Counted from the first letter of the stretch, positions 1 to 8,378 are shown. The stretch: DNA of 14,189 bases from CAISIP01 sp041581405 (GCA_041581405.1 JBFIDI010000095.1:1-14189), one strand, 5' to 3'. Numbers and translations are program-made. Notes: generated by a model not told the origin, from the letters alone.

Positions 1-100
1 CAAGGCCATCTATTACCGCATCGACAGCCCGCAGGCGCTGGCGGTGATGCAGACCCTGCACGAACAATTCTGCCAAGCGGCCAAGGAGACACACGCATGA
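1..100 (+). CDS. ArsR-type transcriptional repressor, C-terminal fragment
   Basis: Only the last 32 residues are present, in the frame starting at base 2 and ending at the TGA at 98-100. The end of the protein, with the motif IYYRIDSP followed by a helix with LHEQFC, resembles the final beta-strand and dimerisation helix of ArsR/SmtB winged-helix repressors. The stop overlaps the ATG of the next gene (ATGA), which indicates one operon with translational coupling. In known sulfur operons, BigR/SqrR-like ArsR proteins sense sulfide or persulfide and control YeeE/YedE-type and sulfur-oxidation genes, so a similar role is plausible. The DNA-binding helices and any sensing cysteines lie outside the window, so the assignment rests on a short tail and on context. 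Confidence 0.6.
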   Translation, partial: KAIYYRIDSPQALAVMQTLHEQFCQAAKETHA

Positions 101-528
101 CCATCGATTGGGCACATTTCACTCCCTGGGCCTCGTTGTCCGGTGGCATCTTGCTCGGGCTGGCCTCGGCGATGTTCATCCTGCTCAGCGGCCGCGTGCT
201 GGGCATCAGCGGCATTCTCGGGGGGCTGCTCGCGCGGCGGCCGGGTGATGTCGGCTGGCGCCTTTCGTTCCTGCTCGGCCTGCTGGTCGCGCCCCTGGTC
301 TATGCCTTGGTCGCGCAGCCGGTGGTGCCGCGCATCGATGCGGGCTGGGCCACCTTGATCGTCGCCGGCCTGCTCGTAGGGGTCGGTACCCGTTACGGCT
401 CCGGCTGCACCAGCGGCCATGGCGTGTGTGGCCTGTCGCAGTTGTCGCCCCGCTCGCTGGTGGCCACCCTGTCGTTCATGGGCGCCGGTTTCGCCACCGT
501 CTATCTGGTGCGCCATGTGTTCGCCTGA
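97..528 (+). CDS. YeeE/YedE-family membrane protein, first half (PmpA-like)
   Basis: This 143-residue hydrophobic protein has about four membrane segments (roughly residues 15-35, 55-75, 85-102 and 120-140). It carries the family motif GSGCTSGHGVCG at residues 101-112, with Cys104 and Cys111. In the full-length thiosulfate transporter YeeE (TsuA), membrane-embedded cysteines line the path of the sulfur substrate, and split two-gene versions (PmpA/PmpB) occur in many proteobacteria. The start is set by an AAGGAG ribosome site at 83-88, eight bases before the ATG, and by the ATGA overlap with the upstream regulator. The partner half follows after 30 bases. The likely role is uptake or movement of reduced sulfur (thiosulfate or a sulfane-sulfur species) across the inner membrane. 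The exact substrate cannot be read from the sequence. Confidence 0.85.
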   Translation: MTIDWAHFTPWASLSGGILLGLASAMFILLSGRVLGISGILGGLLARRPGDVGWRLSFLLGLLVAPLVYALVAQPVVPRIDAGWATLIVAGLLVGVGTRYGSGCTSGHGVCGLSQLSPRSLVATLSFMGAGFATVYLVRHVFA

Positions 529-558
529 TCCGACCCCTTTTGCATACAGGAGCATGGC

Positions 559-999
559 ATGAACCGCGTCATCGAATTCCTCGTGGGCCTGGTGTTCGGC
601 ATCGGCCTGATCCTGGCCGGCATGACCGATCCGGGCAAGGTGATCGGTTTCCTGGACCTGTTCGGCAACTGGGACCCGTCGCTGGCGCTGGTGATGGGCG
701 GCGCCATTGGCGTGGCCGTATTCGCCTTCCTCGTGGCGCGCCAACGGACAACCTCGTTCCTGGGCGGCGCGATGCACCTGCCCCGTGCCGGGCAGATCGA
801 CCGGCCGCTGGTGCTGGGCTCGCTGGCGTTCGGTGTCGGCTGGGGCCTGGCCGGTTTCTGTCCGGGGCCGGCACTGGTCTCGCTGGGCAGCGGGCAGCCG
901 AAGGCGGCCGTGTTCGTGCTGGCGATGGTGCTGGGCATGCTGGCCTTCGACTGGGCCACACGCGGCCATCCGGCGTTGCGGACCGAAGGCGCGCGCTGA
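559..999 (+). CDS. YeeE/YedE-family membrane protein, second half (PmpB-like)
   Basis: This is a 146-residue membrane protein of the same family as the preceding gene and probably its structural partner. It begins MNRVIEFLVGLVFGIGL, has the family motif GMTDPGKVIGFLD at residues 21-33, and has the conserved GFCPGPAL motif at 99-106 with Cys101. Together with Cys104 and Cys111 of the first half it would give the three-cysteine arrangement known from YeeE transporters. An AGGAG ribosome site at 548-552 lies six bases before the ATG at 559. An in-frame-unrelated ATG at 554 is too close to that site to be used. The stop at 997-999 is one base from the GTG start of the SulP gene, so the genes are almost certainly cotranscribed. 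Confidence 0.85.
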   Translation: MNRVIEFLVGLVFGIGLILAGMTDPGKVIGFLDLFGNWDPSLALVMGGAIGVAVFAFLVARQRTTSFLGGAMHLPRAGQIDRPLVLGSLAFGVGWGLAGFCPGPALVSLGSGQPKAAVFVLAMVLGMLAFDWATRGHPALRTEGAR

Positions 1000-1000
1000 C

Positions 1001-2731
1001 GTGGCGCTGGTACCGGCCTGGTTGCGGCACTACCGGGCGGGGTGGCTAGCCGGCGACCTGACCGCCGGCCTGATCGTCACCGTGATGCTGATCCCGCAAA
1101 GCCTGGCTTATGCCATGCTGGCGGGACTGCCGCCGCAGGTCGGCCTGTATGCCAGCATCCTGCCGCTGGTGGCCTATGCCGCGCTGGGCTCGAGCATGAC
1201 ACTGGCGGTCGGGCCGGTGGCCGTGGCCTCGCTGATGACGGCCAGCGCGCTGCAGCCGCTGGCGCTGGCGGGCAGCCCCGAATACGCGGCGCTGGCGGTG
1301 CAACTGGCGCTGATCTCGGGCGTGATGCTGCTGGCCTTCGGTGTGTTGCGGCTGGGCTTCCTGGCCTATTTCCTCAGCCATCCGGTCATCAGCGGCTTCA
1401 TCACGGGGTCGGCCGTGCTGATCGCGATCGGGCAACTGCAATACATCCTGGGCGTGCGTATCGTCGGCGCCGACGTGGTGGAAAAAATCACCGGCCTGGT
1501 GCGGTCATGGCAATACGCCAACCTGCCCACCGTCGTCACCGGGGTCGCGACGCTGGTCTTCCTGCTACTGGCGCGCCGGGCGATGGCGCCGCTGCTCGAG
1601 CGCTGGGGCGTGTCTGCGTCGATGGCCGGCCTGCTGGCCAAGCTGGCGCCGATGGTGGCCGTGGTCGTGTCCACCGCCGCCGTCGCGTTCGGGCGCCTCG
1701 ACCAGACCGCCGGCATCGCGGTCGTGGGTGCGGTGCCGCAAGGCCTGCCGCAGCTGGCGCTGGTGTTGCCGGACGCCGACACGCTGGGCCTGTTGTGGCT
1801 GCCGGCCCTGCTGATCGCCCTCGTCGGTTTCGTCGAGAGCGTGTCGGTGGCGCAGTCGCTGGCCTTGCAGCGCCAGCAGCGCATCGTGCCCGATCGCGAA
1901 CTGCTGGGCCTGGGCGCGGCCAACATCGCCAGCGCCGTGTCGGGCGGTTATCCGGTCACCGGCGGTTTCGCGCGTTCGGTCGTCAACTTCGCGGCAGGCG
2001 CACACACGCCGCTGGCCGGCGTCGTGTCCGCGGCCTTGATGGCGCTGGTGATCGCCGCGTTGACCGGGCTGTTTTTCTACCTGCCGCATGCCGTGCTGGC
2101 GGCCACCATCATCGTGGCGGTGACCAGCCTGGTCGACATGGACACCTTGCGCCGGGCCTGGCGTTATGACCGCGCGGACGCCTTGTCGCTGGTCGGCACG
2201 GCCCTGGGTGTCGTGGCCCTGGGGGTCGAGGCCGGCATCCTGGCCGGCGTGGCCTTGTCGCTGGGCGCACTGGTGTGGCGCAGCAGCCGCCCGCACATGG
2301 CGGTGGTCGGGCGCGTGCCGGGCACCGAGCATTTCCGCAACGTGTTGCGCCACAAGGTCGAGACGGTGCCGGGCCTGCTGGCATTGCGTGTCGACGAAAG
2401 CCTGTTCTTTGCCAATGCCGTCGTGGTCGAGGACCGCATCGGCGAGCAGCTGCAGCTCGACCCGGACCTGCGCCAGGTGCTGCTGATCTGCTCCGCGGTG
2501 AACCAGATCGATGCCACCGCGCTGGAGGTGCTGACCGAGCTCGAACGCAGCCTGGCCGCGCGCGGCATCGTGTTCCTGCTGGCCGAGGTCAAGGGGCCGG
2601 TGATGGACCGGCTGCGGGATACCGACCTGGGGCGCCGGCTCGAGGGCCGGGTGTTCCTGAGCGTGCACGACGCGTTCGTCTTTGCGAACGCCGCATCGGC
2701 CCGCAGCGGCCCGTCCGCAGCGGCGCGGTGA
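1001..2731 (+). CDS. SulP-family anion permease with STAS domain
   Basis: This is a 576-residue SulP (SLC26-like) transporter, near the usual family length. Residues 1-430 are strongly hydrophobic. They include the early signature IPQSLAYAMLAGLPPQVGLYAS, the motif AVGPVAVASLMT, and the SulP core NIASAVSGGYPVTGGFARS. From about residue 445 to 560 comes a cytoplasmic STAS domain, with the NQIDATALEVL segment in the helix position that is regulated in related proteins. The likely substrate is sulfate or another oxyanion such as sulfite or bicarbonate; the operon favours a sulfur anion. The frame stays open far upstream into the previous gene, but a GTG at 1001, one base after the upstream stop, gives the normal SulP N-terminus (VPAWLRHYRAG). 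No clear ribosome site is seen, which suggests translational coupling. Confidence 0.9.
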   Translation: MALVPAWLRHYRAGWLAGDLTAGLIVTVMLIPQSLAYAMLAGLPPQVGLYASILPLVAYAALGSSMTLAVGPVAVASLMTASALQPLALAGSPEYAALAVQLALISGVMLLAFGVLRLGFLAYFLSHPVISGFITGSAVLIAIGQLQYILGVRIVGADVVEKITGLVRSWQYANLPTVVTGVATLVFLLLARRAMAPLLERWGVSASMAGLLAKLAPMVAVVVSTAAVAFGRLDQTAGIAVVGAVPQGLPQLALVLPDADTLGLLWLPALLIALVGFVESVSVAQSLALQRQQRIVPDRELLGLGAANIASAVSGGYPVTGGFARSVVNFAAGAHTPLAGVVSAALMALVIAALTGLFFYLPHAVLAATIIVAVTSLVDMDTLRRAWRYDRADALSLVGTALGVVALGVEAGILAGVALSLGALVWRSSRPHMAVVGRVPGTEHFRNVLRHKVETVPGLLALRVDESLFFANAVVVEDRIGEQLQLDPDLRQVLLICSAVNQIDATALEVLTELERSLAARGIVFLLAEVKGPVMDRLRDTDLGRRLEGRVFLSVHDAFVFANAASARSGPSAAAR

Positions 2732-2743
2732 GCGGCGCGGGCA

Positions 2744-3664
2744 CTACTTGCGTGGCGGCACCGCCGTGGCCGGCCGTGGCGTGGGGTCGACGTTGCGCAG
2801 CGGCTCCGGTGCGCGTGCGGGCGCCTGGGCCAGTTCGATGCCGGCAAAACTGACCTTGCAGCGCAATCCGGCGGGCAGGTGCCCGTCCTTGTTGGGCAAT
2901 TCGAGCCGCACGCCGAAGGTTCCGCTGCCGGCGTCGAGCACCTTGTCGATGGTCTTCACGGACGCGCGCTCCGGCGGCGCACCGGGCAGGCCCGGCGTCA
3001 CCGTGCCGACGCTGCCGACCTTGACCTGACGATAGAGTTCGGCCGGCAGCAGTGTCTCCACGTACAGCGTCTCGATCTCCGCGATGCGCATGATCGGCTT
3101 GCGTCCGACGCCCGATTCGGACAACTCGCCCACGTTCAGGATGCGCTCGACGACGACACCGTTGATCGGGCTGCGAATGGTCTTGAGCTGGATCAGCTTC
3201 TGCTGGCGGCGGTATTCGATTTCCGCCAGCTTGCGGTTGTCCTTGGCTTCCTGCAGTTCGGCCTCGGCCAGCTCCTTTTCGTTCTGCGCGTCGTCCTGGG
3301 TCTGGCGCGACACGAATTCGCGCCGTGTCAGGTCCTGCGCGCGTGCAAGCCGGCGCGAGGTCAGCTCGACCTTGGATTCGCCGGCGCGCGCGGGCGCGTC
3401 CATGCGGGCGCGGAAACGCGCGCTCTCGAGCGCCACCTGTTCGACCGTGGTGTCGAGAAACGCGATCTCCTGTCCCTTGACGACCTTCTGGCCCCGGTCG
3501 ACCACGACACTCTTGAGAAGGCCGTCGATCGGGCTTCTGATCTCGAGCACCTGCCGTGGCTGGATCACGCATTCGAACTCGGATGCCGCTGCCGCGCCGA
3601 CATGCGGCATCCATGCGAGACAAAGGCCGCTGACCGGCCCCATGAGCCACTTGATTCTTTTCAT
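2744..3664 (-). CDS. HlyD/RND-type periplasmic adaptor (membrane fusion protein)
   Basis: This 306-residue adaptor starts with a signal peptide: a KRIK positive end, a hydrophobic run to about residue 20 and GAAAA near 23-27. A biotinyl-lipoyl half follows at about 38-75 (SPIDG at 44-48). Next come a charged alpha-helical hairpin at about 78-158, the second lipoyl half with SPING at 165-169, and a beta-barrel region to about 278. The Pro/Ala-rich tail ends at PPRK. Such proteins bridge an inner-membrane pump and an outer-membrane channel, but no pump or TolC gene lies beside it. A longer start at 3748 exists. I chose 3664 because GGGGAG lies five bases upstream and the signal peptide begins there. 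The gene follows the GGDEF-EAL gene by 80 bases and probably supports the adaptor-rich locus opposite it; that link is inference. Confidence 0.83.
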   Translation of the reverse strand: MKRIKWLMGPVSGLCLAWMPHVGAAAASEFECVIQPRQVLEIRSPIDGLLKSVVVDRGQKVVKGQEIAFLDTTVEQVALESARFRARMDAPARAGESKVELTSRRLARAQDLTRREFVSRQTQDDAQNEKELAEAELQEAKDNRKLAEIEYRRQQKLIQLKTIRSPINGVVVERILNVGELSESGVGRKPIMRIAEIETLYVETLLPAELYRQVKVGSVGTVTPGLPGAPPERASVKTIDKVLDAGSGTFGVRLELPNKDGHLPAGLRCKVSFAGIELAQAPARAPEPLRNVDPTPRPATAVPPRK

Positions 3665-3703
3665 CCGTACTCCCCTGCACGTCGAGACGCCTGCAATCGT
3701 TTC

Positions 3704-3733
3704 ATCATAAGGGGCGCCCGCGTGGCGATGCAA
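3704..3733 (-). promoter_or_regulatory. Possible sigma-70 promoter for the HlyD-type adaptor gene
   Basis: On the minus strand, TTGCAT (3728-3733) is followed after 18 bases by TATGAT (3704-3709), a good -10 match with a weak -35. It lies in the 80-base gap between the GGDEF-EAL stop and the adaptor start and would give a leader of about 30 bases containing the GGGGAG ribosome site. It suggests that the adaptor can be transcribed independently of the upstream signalling gene. Confidence 0.35.
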
Positions 3734-3744
3734 GCCGGGCGCCG

Positions 3745-6558
3745 TCAATCAAGCTCCAGCGGAACCGGCCGCGACACCATCTGCCACTGGCGCATGAAGG
3801 ACTCGAACTGGTCCGCCGGCAGCGGCCGGCTCCACAGGAAACCCTGGCCGACGTCGCAACCCATGGACACGAGCTGGGCGCTGTGCTGGTCGGTCTCCAC
3901 ACCCTCGGCCACCACCATCTTGCCCAGGCTGTGCGCCACGTCCAGCACCGCGCGCACGATGGACGCGTTGTCGCGGTTGGTGGTGAGGTCGCGCACGAAG
4001 GACTGGTCGATCTTGACCACGTCGATGGGCAGGCGGCGCAGGTAGCCCAGCGACGAATATCCGGTGCCGAAGTCGTCGATGGCAATCCGCACGCCGCGTT
4101 GGCGCAATGCATGGAGCTTCTCCAGTGCGCCGCTGGCCTCCTCGAGGAACACGCCTTCCGTCAATTCGAGCTCCAGGTGCATCGGCCGCAGGCCCGACAG
4201 GCTCAGGATGCGCTCGACGCGCTCCACGATGTCGCCGCGTGTGACCTCCAGGCTGGAGACGTTGACGGAAATGCGTTGCGGCGCAATGCCCTTGGCGTCC
4301 CAGTCGCGGTATTGCAGGCAGGCCGCCAGCATCACCTGTTCGCCGAGGTTCTCGATCAGCCCGGCCTGCTCGGCCACCGAGATGAACTCGTAGGGCGAGA
4401 CCAGGCCGCGTTGCGGATGGTTCCACCGCACCAGTGCCTCGGCGCCGTCGATCTGTCCGGAGCGCAGGTCGATCTGCGGCTGGTAATACACGACGAACTC
4501 GGTGTGCGCGACCGCATGATGCAACTCGAGTTCCAGCGAACTGCGATCGATCGCGGCGCGATTGACCGCGGCGTCGAAGAACGCATAACGTCCGCGCCCG
4601 GCGGCCTTGGCATCGAACATCGCGGAGTCGGCGTTGCGCAGCATCGCATCCACGGTTTGCGCGTCGTCGGGGAAGATGCTGATGCCGATGCTGCAGCCTA
4701 GCTGGTGTTCCTCGCCGTCGACCAGGTAGGGCCTGGCCAGCGCCTCCAGCAGCTTGTTGCCGACGCGTCGCGCGTCCATGCCTGCGGCCACCTTGGGCAG
4801 CACCACGACGAACTCGTCGCCGCCAAAACGCGTGACGATGTCCTCCTCGCGCAGGCAGGCGCGGATCCGGCGCGCGGCCTCCATCAGCACCAGGTCGCCG
4901 CGGCTGTGGCCGGCGATGCGGTTCACCGTCTTGAACCCGTCGAGGTCGACGAACAGCAGCGCCAGTCGCACCCGGTCGCGCCGCGCACGGCTAATCTGCT
5001 GCGGCAGGTGTTCCTTCAGGTATTGCCGGTTCGGCAGCGACGTCGTGGTGTCGAAATGGGTTTGCGCATACAGGGCCTGTTCACGCGCCAGCGACGTGAG
5101 CGCGGCGCCAAGGCGCCCGGAGATCGCGCGTGCATTGCTGGTTTCGTCGGCTCCGATCAGGGCGGGGTCCCGGCATCCCAGCATGATCAGACCCGCCGGC
5201 TGGCCGTCCTGGTGGATCGGCAGCACGAAGGCGCTGCCGATGCCGCGCGCCACCAGCGGCTGTGTCAGCGACATGCCGCCGAGCTTGTGCAGCCAGCCAC
5301 CGTCGGTCGGTGCCGCCATCAGGCTGTGCAGCGAGTCGTCGATCGCCCGTTGCTCCGGGCTCGGCGTGTCGGCCTCGTCGGCAAACACCTGGGTCACGGT
5401 CATCCGGTTCAGGCCATCGGACTCCAGCACGGCGATGACCAGCGCCTCGGCACCGGTGCACAGCAGCAGATGGGCGCTGGCCAGTTCGACCAGCCGGTCG
5501 ACTCCGGCGCGGGACAACGAGGCCCGGTCCACCTCGGCCATGGCGCGGATGGCCGAGCGTTGCCGGTCGAGGCGGCGTTGCAGCGATGCCTCGTCATGTC
5601 CGGTTGCCGCGTGATCGGACGGCTGCGCCGCGACGGTGGGTGCCGATCGCATCACGGGGGCGCCGGAGGCGCCGCCGCCGGGCCGGCGCAGCAACACGAA
5701 CCCTGCGGCCGCCAGCAGCGCCAGGACGCCAGCCCATGCCAGGGCGCTCGTCGTCCATGCGTCCAGCCCATCCGTGGCCGCTGCGGGCGGGGCCAGGGCC
5801 AGCACCGTCCAGTGGTCGCGGACACGGGGCGATACCAGCGTCAGCGTGGCGCCGGCGCCTTGCCAGGAGCGGGGTCCGGCGGTCCAGGCGAACGGGCCGG
5901 TCGACGTCGCCAGGTCGCTGCGCAGCGTGGCCGACGCCTCCCATGCCAGCGGCGTGGAGCAGTGCAGGGTGAGGCCGCCGGCTTCGCGGACACACAGGCC
6001 ACCGGACTGCGCCGGCGCGGGACCGATCGCCCACAGGTAGTGCGCAGACACGTCGGCTGCCAGCAAGGCGGGCAAGGCGCCGGTCGGTGCGATGGTGCGC
6101 ACCAGCGTGACCCGTGCGGCCTGCGTGTTGCCTGCAACCACCTGCGTGACGACCACGGTCTCGCCGAGATCGACCTGGTCCTGCAGCGCCGGCTCCAGCG
6201 CCGGCACTTCGCCGGTCGTGGGCAACATCTGGATCGGCGCCTGGCCGGGTCGCATGAAGGTCACGTTGTCGAAATAACGCCGCTCGGCGTCGCCCAGCGG
6301 CGCGGAGTCCCGGCCGTTGGCGGCGACATCGGCGGCGATCGCCCGCAGGACCCGGTCGGCCAGCCGCAGCCGGTTCTCCAGTTCCACCTGGTGCCGACGC
6401 GCGTGTTCGCGAACATCGATCACGACGTGTTGCGGCGCGACCTGCAGGCCCAGCCAGCCCAGGGCCACCGCAGCGGCGGCGAGCAGGCCGATCGCCGCCG
6501 TGCGCAAGGGGTGGAAACCCGTGTGTGCGACAGCCGGGGCGATGGAGGGCGAGGGCAT
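3745..6558 (-). CDS. Membrane-bound GGDEF-EAL cyclic di-GMP enzyme with periplasmic sensor and GAF domain
   Basis: This 937-residue protein has a membrane helix at about 18-40 and an extracytoplasmic sensor region at about 42-262 (Cache-like by layout, with two cysteines). A second membrane helix lies at about 268-290. It is followed by a GAF-like domain (about 340-500), a diguanylate cyclase domain with intact GGDEF at 579-583 and an RxxD inhibitory site (REED, 570-573), and an EAL phosphodiesterase domain with EAL at 707-709. The EAL domain retains NVS, ELTEG, DDFGTGYSS, VVKID and AEGVET, so both activities look possible. The N-terminus is fixed because an in-frame stop lies shortly upstream of the ATG at 6558; no strong ribosome site is visible. 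The protein would link an external cue to cyclic di-GMP level. Its place between adaptor genes and next to a giant surface-protein operon suggests control of adhesion, which is inference. Confidence 0.92.
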   Translation of the reverse strand: MPSPSIAPAVAHTGFHPLRTAAIGLLAAAAVALGWLGLQVAPQHVVIDVREHARRHQVELENRLRLADRVLRAIAADVAANGRDSAPLGDAERRYFDNVTFMRPGQAPIQMLPTTGEVPALEPALQDQVDLGETVVVTQVVAGNTQAARVTLVRTIAPTGALPALLAADVSAHYLWAIGPAPAQSGGLCVREAGGLTLHCSTPLAWEASATLRSDLATSTGPFAWTAGPRSWQGAGATLTLVSPRVRDHWTVLALAPPAAATDGLDAWTTSALAWAGVLALLAAAGFVLLRRPGGGASGAPVMRSAPTVAAQPSDHAATGHDEASLQRRLDRQRSAIRAMAEVDRASLSRAGVDRLVELASAHLLLCTGAEALVIAVLESDGLNRMTVTQVFADEADTPSPEQRAIDDSLHSLMAAPTDGGWLHKLGGMSLTQPLVARGIGSAFVLPIHQDGQPAGLIMLGCRDPALIGADETSNARAISGRLGAALTSLAREQALYAQTHFDTTTSLPNRQYLKEHLPQQISRARRDRVRLALLFVDLDGFKTVNRIAGHSRGDLVLMEAARRIRACLREEDIVTRFGGDEFVVVLPKVAAGMDARRVGNKLLEALARPYLVDGEEHQLGCSIGISIFPDDAQTVDAMLRNADSAMFDAKAAGRGRYAFFDAAVNRAAIDRSSLELELHHAVAHTEFVVYYQPQIDLRSGQIDGAEALVRWNHPQRGLVSPYEFISVAEQAGLIENLGEQVMLAACLQYRDWDAKGIAPQRISVNVSSLEVTRGDIVERVERILSLSGLRPMHLELELTEGVFLEEASGALEKLHALRQRGVRIAIDDFGTGYSSLGYLRRLPIDVVKIDQSFVRDLTTNRDNASIVRAVLDVAHSLGKMVVAEGVETDQHSAQLVSMGCDVGQGFLWSRPLPADQFESFMRQWQMVSRPVPLELD

Positions 6559-6917
6559 CGGGGTCGGCCGGTTCGGCGGTCAGGGACAGACGGCGCGAGC
6601 CCGCGAGCAGCTCAGGCCGGCAACGGCAGGGGGCGGGCACAACCCTGCGCAAGTGGGTCTGGCCCGGTCGAGGCGAAGCAAACGGCGCCTGGGGTGGGTG
6701 GCGGGTGTCGTCATGGAACGAACCGTGATGCTACTGCGCAATTGCGCTGTCGATGTCGTTTCCGAACCACATGCAGCGCCTTGCGACTGAAAAATAGTCA
6801 ATGCTGTCGCCTATTTGCCGATACTTCTGAATGTGACACTTGTGCTTGTGCAAGGCTTGGTTTACCGTAAGCCAGCTTTGTCGGCAGTCGTTGGTCCGAC
6901 CGGGTCAGGGGTGAATA
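6559..6917. promoter_or_regulatory. Divergent intergenic control region
   Basis: These 359 bases separate the divergent GGDEF-EAL gene and the GAF-HlyD gene, and I find no convincing gene in them. The part from about 6780 to 6870 is clearly richer in A+T than the surrounding DNA, as expected for promoters. It has a TTGACT hexamer on the minus strand (6796-6801), but I could not pair it with a good -10. The ribosome site for the plus-strand gene is AGGGG at 6907-6911, six bases before its ATG. A perfect palindrome lies at 6736-6747. Exact transcription starts cannot be assigned. Confidence 0.5.
6736..6747. promoter_or_regulatory. 12-base perfect palindrome, candidate operator
   Basis: GCGCAATTGCGC is a perfect inverted repeat with no spacer. 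It sits within the divergent intergenic region, about 180 bases upstream of each flanking start. A dimeric regulator could bind it, but a palindrome of this size can also occur by chance, and no regulator gene is adjacent. Confidence 0.3.
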
Positions 6918-8369
6918 ATGAATGCAGCAGCGGACAGCGTATTGCTTGGTGCGCGGCGCGACGAATCAGGAGCGAGGACCGCCGAGTCCGAACTGACGGC
7001 CCGGCGCATGGACGCGGCAACCGTTTTGCAGGTGCAGGCGTCGGTGTTGTCCGAGACCGGGTTCGCAGCCGCAGCCGCTGCGTTTGCGAACGAGATGGCG
7101 CGGCATTTCGGTGCTGCGCGCACCTATGTCGGCTGGACGGATCGTGGCGGTACGTCGATCGTCGCGATTTCCGGCGCTGTCGACTTCCGGCGCCAGGCCG
7201 AGTTGTGCCGCATCGCCGCGGCCGCCATGGACGAGGCGATCGAGCAAGGGGCCAGCATCGTGCATCCCGACCGACCGGGCGCACGGCCACGCGTGACGCT
7301 GGCCCATGCCGAGGTCACCCGCCGCGGCGTGGCCCGGGTGGCGACGATTCCGATGGTTGTCTCCGCGCGCGCCGTCGGCGCGGTGATGCTGCTGTTCGAT
7401 GCCAGTGCCTCCAGCGGAGCCGGTGTGATCGCCGCGGGCGAGCATCTCGCCGGGCTGGTGGCGCCGGTGCTCGAACTCAAGCGCGAAGCCCAACGCTCGT
7501 GGCCGGGCCGCCTGTGGTTGGCCACGCGCGCGCTGGCCGGTCGGTTGCTGGGCCCGGGTCATCTGGTTTTCAAGACAGCCGTGCTGGCCGTGGTCGCGGC
7601 CCTGGGCGTGTTGTTGTTCCTGCCGGTCGACTACCGCGTCAGCGCGCCAGCGCGCCTCGAAGGCGCGGTCCAGCGCGTACTGGTGGCGCCGGCCGACGGG
7701 TACCTGCGTGATGCGCAGGTCACGCCGGGCGATGCGGTCAAGGCCGACCAGGTGCTGGCCGAACTGGCCGACCAGGAGCTCGAACAGGAACGCCGGCGCT
7801 GGCTCAGCGAACTGGCGCAACACGAAAACGGCTACCGCAGCGCATTGGCCGGTGGCGACCGCATGCAATACGTCGTGAGCCTGGGCAAGGCCGAGTCGGC
7901 GCGTGCGCAACTGGCAATGGTCGACCAGCAGCTCGGCCGCAGCCGTATCCGGGCGCCGTTCGACGGCATCGTCATCAAGGGCGACCTGAGCCAGTCGCTG
8001 GGAGCTCCGGTGCGTCGGGGCGACGTATTGCTGACCGTGGCGCCGGCCGACGCCTACCGCCTGATCGTCGAGGTCGACGAACGCGAGATCGGCGACGTGG
8101 CGGTGGGTCGCCGCGGAGCGCTGGCGCTGGCCGCGTTGCCCTCGTCCACGCTGGCCTTCGACGTGGTTCGCATCACGCCGGTGGCGACCGCGCGCGACGG
8201 GCGCAACTTCTACGAGGTCGAAGGCCGCATCGACGACAAGGGCGCCGCGCTGCGCCCGGGCTTGCAGGGCGTCGCCAAGATCGAGGCCGGCCAGCGTTCG
8301 ACGGCCTGGATCTGGGGCCATCGCTTCGTCGATTGGGCGCGTCTGGCCATCTGGTCCCTGGGTGGCTGA
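6918..8369 (+). CDS. GAF domain fused through one membrane helix to a HlyD-type adaptor
   Basis: This 483-residue protein has three parts. Residues about 40-185 form a GAF-like sensory domain (ATIPMVVSARAVGAVMLLF at 142-160 is a typical GAF core strand pair). Residues 218-236 form a single membrane helix. Residues about 240-460 form a HlyD adaptor, with lipoyl halves around APADG (257-261) and APFDG (346-350) enclosing a helical hairpin at about 283-340, then a beta-barrel. There is no signal peptide, so GAF would be cytoplasmic and the adaptor periplasmic. The usual partner, an ABC or RND pump, is absent; the next genes encode an M50-HlyD fusion and a SecA-like ATPase. The start at 6918 has AGGGG six bases upstream. 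The arrangement suggests export coupled to an internal signal, which is inference. The ligand of GAF is unknown. Confidence 0.82.
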   Translation: MNAAADSVLLGARRDESGARTAESELTARRMDAATVLQVQASVLSETGFAAAAAAFANEMARHFGAARTYVGWTDRGGTSIVAISGAVDFRRQAELCRIAAAAMDEAIEQGASIVHPDRPGARPRVTLAHAEVTRRGVARVATIPMVVSARAVGAVMLLFDASASSGAGVIAAGEHLAGLVAPVLELKREAQRSWPGRLWLATRALAGRLLGPGHLVFKTAVLAVVAALGVLLFLPVDYRVSAPARLEGAVQRVLVAPADGYLRDAQVTPGDAVKADQVLAELADQELEQERRRWLSELAQHENGYRSALAGGDRMQYVVSLGKAESARAQLAMVDQQLGRSRIRAPFDGIVIKGDLSQSLGAPVRRGDVLLTVAPADAYRLIVEVDEREIGDVAVGRRGALALAALPSSTLAFDVVRITPVATARDGRNFYEVEGRIDDKGAALRPGLQGVAKIEAGQRSTAWIWGHRFVDWARLAIWSLGG

Positions 8370-8378
8370 AATGACACG

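Noticed and set aside
707..1000. An N-terminal extension of the SulP protein within the preceding YeeE/YedE gene
   Set aside because: The extra 98 residues have Arg/Trp/Cys-rich shadow composition. The GTG at 1001 gives the normal SulP start.
3665..3748. A longer N-terminus for the HlyD-type adaptor
   Set aside because: The extra 28 residues precede a good signal peptide and a well-spaced ribosome site at the 3664 start, and they would overlap the upstream gene end.
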